The notes under the pieces were generated by a model. The model ran no database searches and was not told the origin of the DNA. It saw only the letters and a program-made list of their open reading frames with translations. Shown here in pieces: positions 27,925-37,073 of a stretch of 64,000 nucleotides of DNA (the first letter of the stretch is position 1; each line of letters starts with the position of its first letter). The translations under genes were made by a program, and so were the position numbers. Origin of the DNA: Acidobacteriota bacterium (GTDB lineage: Bacteria > Acidobacteriota > Terriglobia > Bryobacterales > Bryobacteraceae). The stretch covers positions 1 to 64,000 of the forward strand of contig CANIVU010000004.1 of assembly GCA_947470805.1 (NCBI GenBank), given 5' to 3'.

Positions 27925-28624
27925 CTACCGCCGGCGAAGGCGGTAGATGGCGGCGAGGCCCGAGGCAAGCAGTGCGTAGGTGGCAGGTTCCGGCACAGTA
28001 TTGGTTTCCGGAGTGAAGGAGGCGTTCAGCGTGTTCGTGAACGTGCCGATACTGACATTGCCCGCGTTGCCGGAGAGACTCAGGATGTTCCCTACCCCTG
28101 TGAGGCTATTCGTCGTACCCGGAGGCAGTGTGCAGGTGTCTACGGGGGCCGAAACAAGGGCCAGGCAGAGCGCTCCGCCAGCCGTCGTAAACTGCACGCT
28201 GCCAAAGCCATTGTTCAGAGAGCTGCGTGTGACTAGTTCCACTTTGGTCGGGTCAATGAACAACACCGTCCCGGGCGCGAGGGGGGTTACGGAGACGTTG
28301 TTAGGTGAATATGAAGCCGTTGGTGTCGCCGGAGTTGGCCACAAAGACCGTATTGGGATTGGCCTGGGTGACGACCTTGTTCATGCTGAGAACGGCCGAA
28401 AGGCCGGAGCCGGCGTTCAGGTTCAACCCTATATCGGCACCCGTAATGGGTTGTGTCCCGGAGGCAACTCCGTTGGCAAACGTGAAGTTGGAGAACTTGA
28501 ACTGGACCTGGCCGCCGACGTTCAGCACGCAGGCGCCCGGTACGGCGACAGTGCCGCAGGATACGGCGGAGGCGCCCATGGCGCCGGCCAGGAAGAGGAT
28601 GGGAAGCAGGAGGTGTCTTTTCAT
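27925..28624 (-). pseudogene. PEP-CTERM secreted protein gene, frameshifted
   Basis: The first frame starts at ATG 28624 with leader MKRHLLLPILFLAGAMGASA and reads to GDTNGFIFT before a TAA at 28301-28303. The next frame continues without a gap as NNVSVTPLAPGTVLFIDP and ends in VPEPATYALLASGLAAIYRL plus basic residues, a textbook PEP-CTERM sorting signal (PEP, hydrophobic helix, Arg tail). One extra T just before AACAAC restores a 230-odd-residue protein. So it is a PEP-CTERM/exosortase substrate broken by a 1-base insertion, a sequencing error, or, less likely, a +1 frameshift site. The role of the mature domain is unknown. Confidence 0.75.
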
Positions 28625-28764
28625 GTTTGACCTGCAGCCAGAATAAGTGCGGAGCGGCGGCGAAGTCCTCATGAATAGGTAAGCGTTTGGTAAGGATTTC
28701 CGCGCTGAAAGTGATCCGTCTGGCGTCATTCTCCACCGCACGCCCGGTACAATAGAGAAATAGC

Positions 28765-31700
28765 TTGTCCAACGTTGCCGTCATAGCTGAAAAACCGTCC
28801 GTGGCTCGCGACATTGCGAAGGTCCTGGGCGCCACGCAGAAGGGGAATGGGTTTCTCCACGGCGGTGGCTACATCGTCACCTGGGCCATCGGCCATCTGG
28901 TTTCGCTCGCCCAGCCCCACGAAATCCGCCCCGAGTGGAAACAGTGGCGCCGTCACACGCTGCCCATGTTGCCGCGCGAATGGCCACTCGTCGTCTACGA
29001 CAGAACGAAGGACCAGTTTGAAACCGTTCGCAAGATCCTCAGTTCCCCAAAAGTCGACCGCGTCATCTGCGCGACCGACGCCGGGCGCGAAGGCGAACTC
29101 ATCTTCCGCTACATCTACGACGCGGCCCACAGCGACAAGCCCGTCGCCCGCCTCTGGATCTCCTCCCTCACCGCCGACGCTATCCGCGCCGGCTTCGACG
29201 CGCTGAAGGACGGCCACGATTACGACGGGCTGGCCAATGCCGCCCGCGGCCGCTCTCGTGCCGATTGGCTCGTCGGCATGAACCTCTCCCGCGCCTATTC
29301 ATTGGCCTTCGATGAAGAGCTCTCCGTCGGCCGCGTGCAGACGCCCACGCTGGCCATGATCGTCGAACGCGAACTGGCTGTCCGCGCCTTCGTCCCGGAG
29401 GAGTACCGCGAGGTCCACGTCACCTTTACTCCCGTCGGCGTGAAAGGCAAGCCCACCTACATCGGCACCTGGTTTAAAGCGCCGCTCGTCAAAGGCGACA
29501 CCATGCAGCAGGCCATGCGACTGCCCGCCGCGACCGACGACGCGAAGGACATCGTCGCCCGCGCCAAGAAGGGCGAAGCCCGCATCGCCTCCATCGAAGC
29601 CGAAGCGAAGAAGATGGCCCCTCCCGGGCTCTACGACCTCACCGAACTCCAGCGCCACGCCAACCGCCTCTACGGCTACAGCGCGCAAAAAACCCTCGAT
29701 ATCGCGCAGAAACTCTACGAAGCCTACAAGCTCATCTCCTACCCTCGTACCGATTCGCGCCACCTTTCCCGCACCGTCGCCGCCGGCCTCCCAGGTGTCG
29801 TCCGCGCCGTCGCCCCACAGTATCCCAACCTCGTCGCCCCCGGCACCGGCGAGCGGCCGCTGAGCAATCGCTTCGTCGACGACACCAAAATCTCCGACCA
29901 CCACGCCATCATCCCCACCGCCACCTCCCCCGGCAAAATGAACCTGATCGAAGAGGAGCGCCGCCTCTACGACCTCATCTGCCGCCGCTTGCTGATGGCT
30001 TGGCACGACGACTATCTCACCGACGTCACCACCGTCATTACGACGATCACCAACGCCGACATCGTCGACAACTTCCACTCCGCCGGCACGCTGGTCCGCC
30101 AGATGGGCTGGAAAGTTCTCGACATCGTGACCGAGAAAAAAGGCAAGGAAAAGGACCCGTCCGAGCAGACGCTGCCCACCGAGCTCGCCCCCGATCAGCA
30201 GCAGGAAGTCGTCAAAGCCGAATCGATCCTGAAGAAGACCCGCCCACCCAAACGCTTCACCGACGCCACGCTCCTCACCGCCATGCAGACGGCCGGCAAG
30301 ACGCTCGACGAAAAGGAGCTCTCCGACGCCATGAAGGAGAACGGCCTGGGCACGCCCGCCACCCGCGCCGCCATCATCGAAGTGCTGCTGAAACGCGGCT
30401 ACATCCAGCGCCAGGGCAAGACGATGGAGGCCACCGACAAGGGGATTCACCTCATCGAAGTCGTCCATCCGGAAGTGAAAAGCCCGGCCATGACCGGCCA
30501 GTGGGAAGCGTTCCTGAAGCGCATCGAACGCGGTCAGGCGGAGCTCGATCCGTTCATGGAGGGCATCGAGGACTACGTCCGCGAAGTGGTTGGCAAAGTG
30601 GGCCAGAAGCCTATCCAAAAGGCGTCGGCTCCACAACCCCCGCCCCCGCCGCCGCCCGAACCCGTTGACCTCACCAGCAAGGATCTCCCCACCCTCCTCC
30701 GCGACGCCTTCGGCTTCTCCGAATTCCGCCCCAGCCAGGAGGCCGTCTGCCAGGCCGTCGTCGATGGCAAAGACGTCCTACTCGTCATGCCCACGGGTGC
30801 CGGCAAGTCGCTCTGCTACCAGCTCCCCGGTCTCGCCCTCGGCGGCACAACGCTGGTCATCAGTCCGCTGATCGCGCTGATGGAGGACCAGGTGGCCAAG
30901 CTCCAGGCCCGCGGTTTCGCCGTCGAACGCATCCATTCCGGGCGCGATCGCGCCGCCTCGCGCCAGGCTTGTATCGACTATCTCGCCGGCCGTCTGCACT
31001 TCCTCTTCATCGCCCCCGAACGCCTCCGCGTTCCCGGTTTCCCGGAGATGCTGGCCAAGCGCAAACCCGCGCTGGTGGCCGTCGACGAAGCCCACTGCAT
31101 CTCCCAATGGGGCCACGATTTCCGGCCCGACTACCGCACGCTGGGCCAGCACATCCCCTCGCTCCGCCCCGCGCCTGTCATTGCGCTCACGGCCACCGCC
31201 ACACCCATCGTGCAGAACGATATCGCCCGCCAACTCGGCTTGGGCGAAGAGGGCAAATTCATCCAGGGTTTCCGCCGGGACAACATCGCCATCGAAGTGG
31301 TGGAAGCCGCGCCCGGAGAACGAACCGACCTGGTGAAGCAGCTGCTCGAAAACCCGGACCACCGGCCCGCCATCGTCTACGCCCCCACCCGCCGCCAGGC
31401 GGAAGAGGTGGCCGCCGAACTGAAGCAGCATCTGCCCGCCGCGCCTTATCACGCCGGCCTTTCCACCGACGTGCGCGGCCGCGTCCAGGCGGCTTTTCTC
31501 GACGGCAAGCTCGACGTGATCGTCGCGACCATCGCCTTCGGCATGGGCATCGACAAGGCCGACGTGCGCACAGTCGTCCACACCGCGCTGCCCAGTTCCG
31601 TTGAAGGCTACTACCAGGAAATCGGCCGCGCCGGCCGCGATGGCGCGCCTTCCCGCGCTGTGCTCATGCACTCCTACGCGGACCGCTACACGCACGATCA

Positions 31701-32649
31701 TTTCTTCGAGCGCGACTACCCCGACGCGAAGCTGCTGGAGAAAATCTTCGGCCTGCTTACCGACGAGCCGCAAGCCAAAGAGGAGCTGCAACACAGGTCG
31801 CGCATCGATCCTGAGGTCTTCGACAAGGCCCTCGAAAAACTCTGGATTCACGGTGGCGCCGTCGTCGATTTCAACGACAACGTCACGCTCGGCCGTCCCG
31901 CCTGGCGCGAACCGTACAAGGTGCAAATCGCCCAGAAACTCGAGCAATTAAACGCCATGTTACGGTTCGCCGACAACAGCGAATGCCGCATGTGCGCGCT
32001 GGTGGCCCACTTCGGCGATCGAAAAGGTTCACTCCAGCTCTGTGGCATCTGCGACTTCTGTGCGCCCGGCGATTGCGAGGCCCAGCAGTTCCGCGAACCC
32101 ACGACGAAGGACATGTCGCTCGCCCACGCCGTGCTGAAGGCGTTGGGCCAGAACGACGGCCGCTCCACCGGCAAGCTCTTCACCGAACTCTGCGGCGGCA
32201 CCGCCTATGAGCGCGACACGTTCGAAGGGCTGCTCAGCGCCATGGCCCGTGCGGGCCTCGTTGAGTTGAAAGAGGACACCTTCGAAGCCGACGGCCGCGA
32301 GATCGTCTTCCGCCGCGTGCTGCTCATCAAGGCGCCGGACAGCTTCGAACTCCTCATTAAGGAGCGCCCCGAACGCAAGGCCAAAACCAAGAAGCGCGCC
32401 GCAGCGAAGAAGGCCATGCGCAAGGCCGCCACCGATGATCCCGCCATCGACGCGCTGAAGAAGTGGCGCGTCGCACAGGCCAAGAAAGAAGGCGTCCCGG
32501 CCTTCCGCGTCCTGACCGACAAAGCGCTGATGGAGATCGCCAACGACCGGCCCGCGAACAACGAAGAACTGCTGCAGGTATCAGGCGTCGGGCCCCGCGC
32601 CGTCACCCGGTACGGCGCCGGAATTCTGAAGGTCTTGGAACGCGTCTAG
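28765..32649 (+). CDS. Topoisomerase III - RecQ helicase - HRDC fusion protein
   Basis: 1294 residues from TTG 28765. Residues 1-about 615 are a type IA topoisomerase III: TOPRIM motifs (VIAEKPSVA 6-14, ATDAGREGE about 104-112) and the catalytic tyrosine in ISYPRTDSR (about 324-332). A Pro-rich linker (about 622-635) follows. Residues about 640-1130 are RecQ: MPTGAGKSLCYQLP (about 674), DEAHCISQWGHDFRPDYR (about 773), QEIGRAGRDG, and the RecQ zinc site CRMC...CGICDFC (about 1073-1100). The last 65 residues form an HRDC domain. RecQ and Topo III normally meet as separate proteins to unlink recombination intermediates; here both are on one chain with all active-site motifs present. No frameshift or stop separates them. 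Confidence 0.93.
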   Translation: MSNVAVIAEKPSVARDIAKVLGATQKGNGFLHGGGYIVTWAIGHLVSLAQPHEIRPEWKQWRRHTLPMLPREWPLVVYDRTKDQFETVRKILSSPKVDRVICATDAGREGELIFRYIYDAAHSDKPVARLWISSLTADAIRAGFDALKDGHDYDGLANAARGRSRADWLVGMNLSRAYSLAFDEELSVGRVQTPTLAMIVERELAVRAFVPEEYREVHVTFTPVGVKGKPTYIGTWFKAPLVKGDTMQQAMRLPAATDDAKDIVARAKKGEARIASIEAEAKKMAPPGLYDLTELQRHANRLYGYSAQKTLDIAQKLYEAYKLISYPRTDSRHLSRTVAAGLPGVVRAVAPQYPNLVAPGTGERPLSNRFVDDTKISDHHAIIPTATSPGKMNLIEEERRLYDLICRRLLMAWHDDYLTDVTTVITTITNADIVDNFHSAGTLVRQMGWKVLDIVTEKKGKEKDPSEQTLPTELAPDQQQEVVKAESILKKTRPPKRFTDATLLTAMQTAGKTLDEKELSDAMKENGLGTPATRAAIIEVLLKRGYIQRQGKTMEATDKGIHLIEVVHPEVKSPAMTGQWEAFLKRIERGQAELDPFMEGIEDYVREVVGKVGQKPIQKASAPQPPPPPPPEPVDLTSKDLPTLLRDAFGFSEFRPSQEAVCQAVVDGKDVLLVMPTGAGKSLCYQLPGLALGGTTLVISPLIALMEDQVAKLQARGFAVERIHSGRDRAASRQACIDYLAGRLHFLFIAPERLRVPGFPEMLAKRKPALVAVDEAHCISQWGHDFRPDYRTLGQHIPSLRPAPVIALTATATPIVQNDIARQLGLGEEGKFIQGFRRDNIAIEVVEAAPGERTDLVKQLLENPDHRPAIVYAPTRRQAEEVAAELKQHLPAAPYHAGLSTDVRGRVQAAFLDGKLDVIVATIAFGMGIDKADVRTVVHTALPSSVEGYYQEIGRAGRDGAPSRAVLMHSYADRYTHDHFFERDYPDAKLLEKIFGLLTDEPQAKEELQHRSRIDPEVFDKALEKLWIHGGAVVDFNDNVTLGRPAWREPYKVQIAQKLEQLNAMLRFADNSECRMCALVAHFGDRKGSLQLCGICDFCAPGDCEAQQFREPTTKDMSLAHAVLKALGQNDGRSTGKLFTELCGGTAYERDTFEGLLSAMARAGLVELKEDTFEADGREIVFRRVLLIKAPDSFELLIKERPERKAKTKKRAAAKKAMRKAATDDPAIDALKKWRVAQAKKEGVPAFRVLTDKALMEIANDRPANNEELLQVSGVGPRAVTRYGAGILKVLERV

Positions 32650-32680
32650 TTTTTGCAAGTAGACTATAAGGCCGGATCCC

Positions 32681-33709
32681 ATGGCCAACGTCGACATCGC
32701 CCTCTCCGCCGACTTCCTCAATGAAAGCGGCTCTCTCGTCTTCCCCGATATCGGGCTCAGTACCATCGCCGGCAACGCACGGCTGCAACATCGCTTTCTC
32801 CCGGACTACCGGGCCGAGTACACGCCGGACCAGCTGCAGGGCGCCGACGTTGTTCTCTCGCTCAAGCCCAAGGTCACTGCTGCGTCGCTTGAAGGCGTGA
32901 CGCGCCTGGCCGCCATCGGCCGCTTCGGCGTGGGGTACGACAACGTCGATATCGCCGCCTGCACCGCCGCCGATGTGGCCGTCTACATCACGCGCCAGGC
33001 CGTCGTCCGACCCGTAGCATCGTCGATTGTTCTACTGGTCCTCGCCAGTGCCCACAACCTCGTGTGGAAGGACCGGCTGATGCGCCAAGGCGAATGGGTC
33101 GCCAGCACGCGCAAGCTCGGAAAGGAACCACGTGGCCGCGTGCTGGGCACGGTTGGCCTGGGCAACATCGCCCGCGAAGCCCTGCGCCTGCTCACCCCCT
33201 TCGGCTTCTCCGAATTCCTCGCCTACGACCCGGCCGTGACCGCGTCCGAAGGCGTCCGCATGGTCTCGCTCGAAACCCTGTTCTCCGAGTCCGACTTCGT
33301 CCTCATCAACTGCCCGCTGATGCCCCAAACCCGCGGCCTGATTGGCGAATCGTTGCTCCGCCGCATGAAGCCAGACGCTGTCTTCATCAACACCGCCCGC
33401 GGCCCGATCGTCGACGAAGCGGCTCTCACCAAGGTGCTGCAGGAAGGCGCCATCAAGTGCGCCGCGCTCGATGTCTTTGAACAAGAGCCGCTCCAACAGG
33501 GCTCCCCGCTTACGGGGCTTGATAACACCATCCTCACCAGCCATTCGCTCTGCTGGACAGAAGAACTGTTCCGCGACATGGGCCGCGAATCGTTCGCGGG
33601 CGTGCTGGCGCTGGCCAACGGCGAAGCGCCCGTCAACGTCGTCAACCCCGAAGTCCTCACCCGTCCCGGCTTCCTCGCCAAACTCGCCCGCCTCGGAAGT
33701 GCTCAATGA
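32681..33709 (+). CDS. D-isomer-specific 2-hydroxyacid dehydrogenase (phosphoglycerate dehydrogenase-like)
   Basis: 342 residues. NAD-binding fingerprint GTVGLGNIAREAL (about 156-168) and the family catalytic triad: Arg in NTARGPIVDE (about 242), Glu in ALDVFEQEP (about 271), His in TSHSLCW (about 292). No ACT domain, so it is a catabolic or biosynthetic hydroxyacid dehydrogenase rather than a regulated SerA. It begins 31 bases after the topoisomerase fusion and opens a four-gene run with ATGA overlaps, which points to 2-hydroxy- or sugar-acid metabolism. Confidence 0.88.
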   Translation: MANVDIALSADFLNESGSLVFPDIGLSTIAGNARLQHRFLPDYRAEYTPDQLQGADVVLSLKPKVTAASLEGVTRLAAIGRFGVGYDNVDIAACTAADVAVYITRQAVVRPVASSIVLLVLASAHNLVWKDRLMRQGEWVASTRKLGKEPRGRVLGTVGLGNIAREALRLLTPFGFSEFLAYDPAVTASEGVRMVSLETLFSESDFVLINCPLMPQTRGLIGESLLRRMKPDAVFINTARGPIVDEAALTKVLQEGAIKCAALDVFEQEPLQQGSPLTGLDNTILTSHSLCWTEELFRDMGRESFAGVLALANGEAPVNVVNPEVLTRPGFLAKLARLGSAQ

Positions 33710-34458
33710 CCCTCCGCCAAAAACTCAAGGCCGGCGAAACCGTCTTCGGCCAGATGATCCTGGAACTCTTCACTCCCGGCGTCGCGCCGCTGCTGCACCA
33801 CGCCGGGCTCGACTTCGTCATCTACGACATGGAGCACGGTCGCTGCGGCTACGAGCTGTTGAGCCAGATGGTCACCTCCTGCCGCGGCACCCGCCTGACG
33901 CCCATCGCCCGCGTGGCCGATGTCTATGCCCATCCCATGGCCCGCCTGCTCGACATCGGCGCCAAAGGTGTGATGATCCCCCGGCTGGAAACGCCGGAGC
34001 AGATGCAGGACGCCGTGGCCCAGTTGAAGTATCCGCCCGCCGGCCGGCGCGGCGTGGCGCTCGGGCTGGCCCATGATGACTATCACTCCAAAGGCGCGCC
34101 GTACTTCGAACAGGCCAACGACGAGACGGTCGTCATTGCCATCATCGAGACGCCCAAGGCGCTCGAAAATCTGGACGCCATCGTCGGTACGCCGGGCCTC
34201 GATATTGCCTGGATGGGCCACTTCGATCTGACCGTCTCGCTCGGCATCCCCGCGCAGTTCGATCACCCCATCTTCCTGGATGCCATGGACTCACTCGTCG
34301 CCTCCTGCCGCAAGCACGGCGTGGCCGCGGGCTTCCTGCCGGGCACGCCCGCCGACATGCAGCACTGGCTGGCCAAAGGCTTCCGCGCCATCAGCCTCGG
34401 CAGCGATGTCGGCGTCTACGCCCGCGGCCTCTCCGACTTCCGCAAGGCAGCGCAATGA
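33706..34458 (+). CDS. HpcH/HpaI family aldolase
   Basis: 250 residues, start overlapping the dehydrogenase stop by ATGA. Family motifs are FVIYDMEHGRCGYE (about 37-50), RVADVYAHPMARLLDIGAKGVMIPR (seen in parts, about 69-93), IETPKALENLD and GHFDLTVSLGIP. These class II aldolases use a divalent metal to split 4-hydroxy-2-keto acids into pyruvate and an aldehyde. With a dehydrogenase and an MFS importer in the same operon, breakdown of a sugar or aldonic acid is likely. Cytosolic. Confidence 0.9.
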   Translation: MTLRQKLKAGETVFGQMILELFTPGVAPLLHHAGLDFVIYDMEHGRCGYELLSQMVTSCRGTRLTPIARVADVYAHPMARLLDIGAKGVMIPRLETPEQMQDAVAQLKYPPAGRRGVALGLAHDDYHSKGAPYFEQANDETVVIAIIETPKALENLDAIVGTPGLDIAWMGHFDLTVSLGIPAQFDHPIFLDAMDSLVASCRKHGVAAGFLPGTPADMQHWLAKGFRAISLGSDVGVYARGLSDFRKAAQ

Positions 34459-35810
34459 TCCATCTGCTCTGGCTACTCACCACCGTCGCGCTCCTCGCCC
34501 AACCCAAGCCACTGGTCTATCAGAAGGCCCGCAGCCAGGCGCCGCCGCTCACCATGGAGATGGTCACCCCCGACGGCCCCGGCCCGTTTCCGGTGGTGCT
34601 ACTGGTCCACGGCGGTGGCTTCAGCGGCGGATCGCCCGAGTCGATGCGGACCTTCGCGGCACAGTTGCGGCGGTCCGGCCTCGCCTCCGCGCTCGTCACC
34701 TACCGCCTGGCGCCGCGCTTCCAATTCCCCAGCCCCGTGCAGGATCTGAAGGCGGCCGTGCAATATCTCAAGGCCAACGCCGCCACGCTCCGCGTCCAGC
34801 CCGATCCGATCTGCGCCGCCGGGCAGGAGGCGGGCGCGACGCTTGTCGAACTGCTGGCCGCGCAGGAGCCGCTGCGGTGCGCCGTCGCCTTCGACGGCAT
34901 TCCCGGCACGCCCGCCTTTCTCGGCACCACCGAACCGGTCCCCGCCGCCGATCCCGCCAACTGGCGTAGCCCCACGCCGATCCTGCGTTCGGGCGACCCC
35001 GTCCCGTTTTTGAAGAAGCACCTCCTGGCAACGCCCGATCGCTTCACCGTCCTCGCCGCCGATCACGGTACCGGCGCCGAACTGCTCGCCCTCGGCTGGC
35101 CCTCCGGCCGCGTGCTGTGGCGTGTGCCCAATGGCACGGGGCTCGATGTTCAGGCTCTGCCAGAGGGCCACGTGTTGTTCACCGATCACGCCGCCCACAA
35201 GGTGATCGAGATCGACGCGAACCAGAAAACCGTCTGGAGTCTCGGCGCCGAAGCCGGCCTGCATACGCCGTTCAGCGTGCGCCGTCTGGTGAATGGCAAC
35301 ACGCTGGTCACCGATTCCAAAGGCGCCCGCGTCACTGAGTTCACCCCCGATGGCAAGACGGCCTGGCAATGGGCGCGGCCCGAACTGGAACCCATGTGGC
35401 CGCGCATGTCCCGGCCCACGGAGAAGGGAACGGTGCTCGTCGCCTTCCAAAAGGGCGGCACGATCTACGAGATCGACCGCGCCGGCAAGACTGTCTGGCA
35501 GTTCCAAATCGACCCGGCGCGCCTCCCGTATCAGGGCCTGCGTCTCGCCAATGGCAACACGCTCATCGGCCTCGTCGATCCCGGCGAAGTCATCGAGGTG
35601 AACCCCGCCGGCAAAGTGGTCCGCAGCATCGGCGGCGCGTCCAGCAAGATCCGCCTGGGCTGGATCGCCGGCATCGCGTTGTTGCCTGACGGCGGCCTGA
35701 TGATCGCCGACTTCACCGCTCGCCGGTTGGTCGAAGTCGACGCCGCCGGCAACCTCGTGCACGAACTGCGCGACCTGCCCTGGAACATCGCGAGCATCGC
35801 TATTCAATGA
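34455..35810 (+). CDS. Esterase-like alpha/beta-hydrolase domain fused to beta-propeller
   Basis: 451 residues with a leader (MIHLLWLLTTVALLAQ) and ATGA overlap with the aldolase gene. Residues about 25-200 follow the carboxylesterase/lipase pattern, with the oxyanion motif VHGGGFSGGS (about 51-60) and TYRLAPRF, but the nucleophile elbow reads GQEAG (about 118-122) where GxSxG is expected, so the Ser is missing. Residues about 205-451 form NHL/PQQ-like propeller blades (VIEIDANQKTVWSLG, IYEIDRAGKTVWQF, VIEVNPAGKVVRSIG). It may bind a sugar or ester substrate outside the cytosol without hydrolysing it. Confidence 0.75.
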   Translation: MIHLLWLLTTVALLAQPKPLVYQKARSQAPPLTMEMVTPDGPGPFPVVLLVHGGGFSGGSPESMRTFAAQLRRSGLASALVTYRLAPRFQFPSPVQDLKAAVQYLKANAATLRVQPDPICAAGQEAGATLVELLAAQEPLRCAVAFDGIPGTPAFLGTTEPVPAADPANWRSPTPILRSGDPVPFLKKHLLATPDRFTVLAADHGTGAELLALGWPSGRVLWRVPNGTGLDVQALPEGHVLFTDHAAHKVIEIDANQKTVWSLGAEAGLHTPFSVRRLVNGNTLVTDSKGARVTEFTPDGKTAWQWARPELEPMWPRMSRPTEKGTVLVAFQKGGTIYEIDRAGKTVWQFQIDPARLPYQGLRLANGNTLIGLVDPGEVIEVNPAGKVVRSIGGASSKIRLGWIAGIALLPDGGLMIADFTARRLVEVDAAGNLVHELRDLPWNIASIAIQ

Positions 35811-37012
35811 CACCGTCGCCTCGCCGCTGGCTGATGATCGCGCTCGTCTTCGCGGCGACGGTGATCAACTATCTGGACCGCCAGACGCTCTCCGTTCTGG
35901 CCCCGGTGCTGCGGCAGGAGTTCGGGCTGTCGAACGTCGATTACTCCCGCATCGTCAGCGCCTTCATGGTGGCCTACACGATCATGAACGGCGTCTCCGG
36001 CCCGATGATCGATCGGATTGGTACGCGCCTGGGCTATGCGCTCTGCGTCGGCTGGTGGTCGGCGGCGTCGATCCTGCAGGCCTTCGCCACCGGGGGCGTG
36101 TCGCTCGCCGCGACGCGCTTCCTGCTAGGCATGGGCGAAGCCGGCAACTGGCCCGCCGGCATTCGCGTGGTGGCCGAATGGTTCCCCTTGGAGGAGCGAA
36201 CGCTTGCCTCCGGTATCTTCAACAGCGGCTCGGCGGTGGGCGCGCTGGTGGCCACGCCGCTGGTCGTCTATCTCTCGCTGCACTACGGGTGGCGCGCGGC
36301 CTTCGTCGCCGTCGGTCTCTCCGGCCTGCTGTGGCTGGCGGCGTGGTGGTCTCTGTACGATACGCCGCCCGGCTTGCCGCCGGAAACAGAGCCGCCGCTG
36401 CCGGTGCTCGACATGCTGCGGATGCGCTTCATCCGCGGCTTCCTTGTGGTGAAACTGTTCTTCGATCCGGTCTGGTATTTCTACATTTTCTGGTTCCCGG
36501 AATACCTGAAGAACGGCCGCCACATGGACATGGCCGCGATCGGTAAGTATGGCTGGATTCCGTTCCTGGTCGCGGATGCCGGCAACATCGTTGGCGGGTG
36601 GTTTTGTGGGTGGCTGCTCCGGCGCGGGGTGCCGGTCAACCTGGCCAAGAAGGGCACCGTGGCGCTGGCCGCGCTGTGCATGACGTCGGCCATTCCGGCC
36701 GTTTTCGTCGATAGCGTCTGGGTTTCGCTGGCGTGCATCTCGCTCGCCATGGCCGGCTACACCGGCGCCAACGCCGTACTGCTTTCCATCCCGGCCGACG
36801 TGCTGCCGCGCCGCGCGCTGGCCTCCTCCTGGGGCCTGTGCAGCATGGGCTCCGGCTTCGGCGGCATGGTGTTTTCTCTGGTAACGGGGTGGCTGGTGGA
36901 CAACTATTCCTACCAGCCGGTTTTCCTGCTCTTCGGTATTCTCCCGCTGCTTTCGGCGGCCGTTCTCTGGGTGGGCACGGCAAGTTTACTTTCCCGTGAA
37001 ACGAGCATGTAA
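35807..37012 (+). CDS. MFS transporter, anion:cation symporter (hexuronate ExuT-like) type
   Basis: 401 residues, about 12 transmembrane helices, ATGA overlap with the preceding gene. NYLDRQTLSVLAPVL (20-34) and the GEAGNWPAGIRVVAEWFP block (about 106-123) are signatures of the ACS subfamily, which imports hexuronates, galactonate and other sugar acids with protons. As the last gene of the operon with a hydroxyacid dehydrogenase and HpcH aldolase, it probably brings in the substrate. No terminator was recognised between it and the TonB receptor 61 bases downstream. Confidence 0.9.
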   Translation: MTPSPRRWLMIALVFAATVINYLDRQTLSVLAPVLRQEFGLSNVDYSRIVSAFMVAYTIMNGVSGPMIDRIGTRLGYALCVGWWSAASILQAFATGGVSLAATRFLLGMGEAGNWPAGIRVVAEWFPLEERTLASGIFNSGSAVGALVATPLVVYLSLHYGWRAAFVAVGLSGLLWLAAWWSLYDTPPGLPPETEPPLPVLDMLRMRFIRGFLVVKLFFDPVWYFYIFWFPEYLKNGRHMDMAAIGKYGWIPFLVADAGNIVGGWFCGWLLRRGVPVNLAKKGTVALAALCMTSAIPAVFVDSVWVSLACISLAMAGYTGANAVLLSIPADVLPRRALASSWGLCSMGSGFGGMVFSLVTGWLVDNYSYQPVFLLFGILPLLSAAVLWVGTASLLSRETSM

Positions 37013-37073
37013 CAGGGCTCTGTTAAAATAAAAGTATCTCCCCGCTCCCACCACTTCGAGGTTGGTACTCTTT

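Noticed and set aside
28301-28310. Programmed +1 frameshift as in prfB
   Set aside because: No slippery codon or Shine-Dalgarno-like stimulator is visible; a 1-base insertion is simpler.
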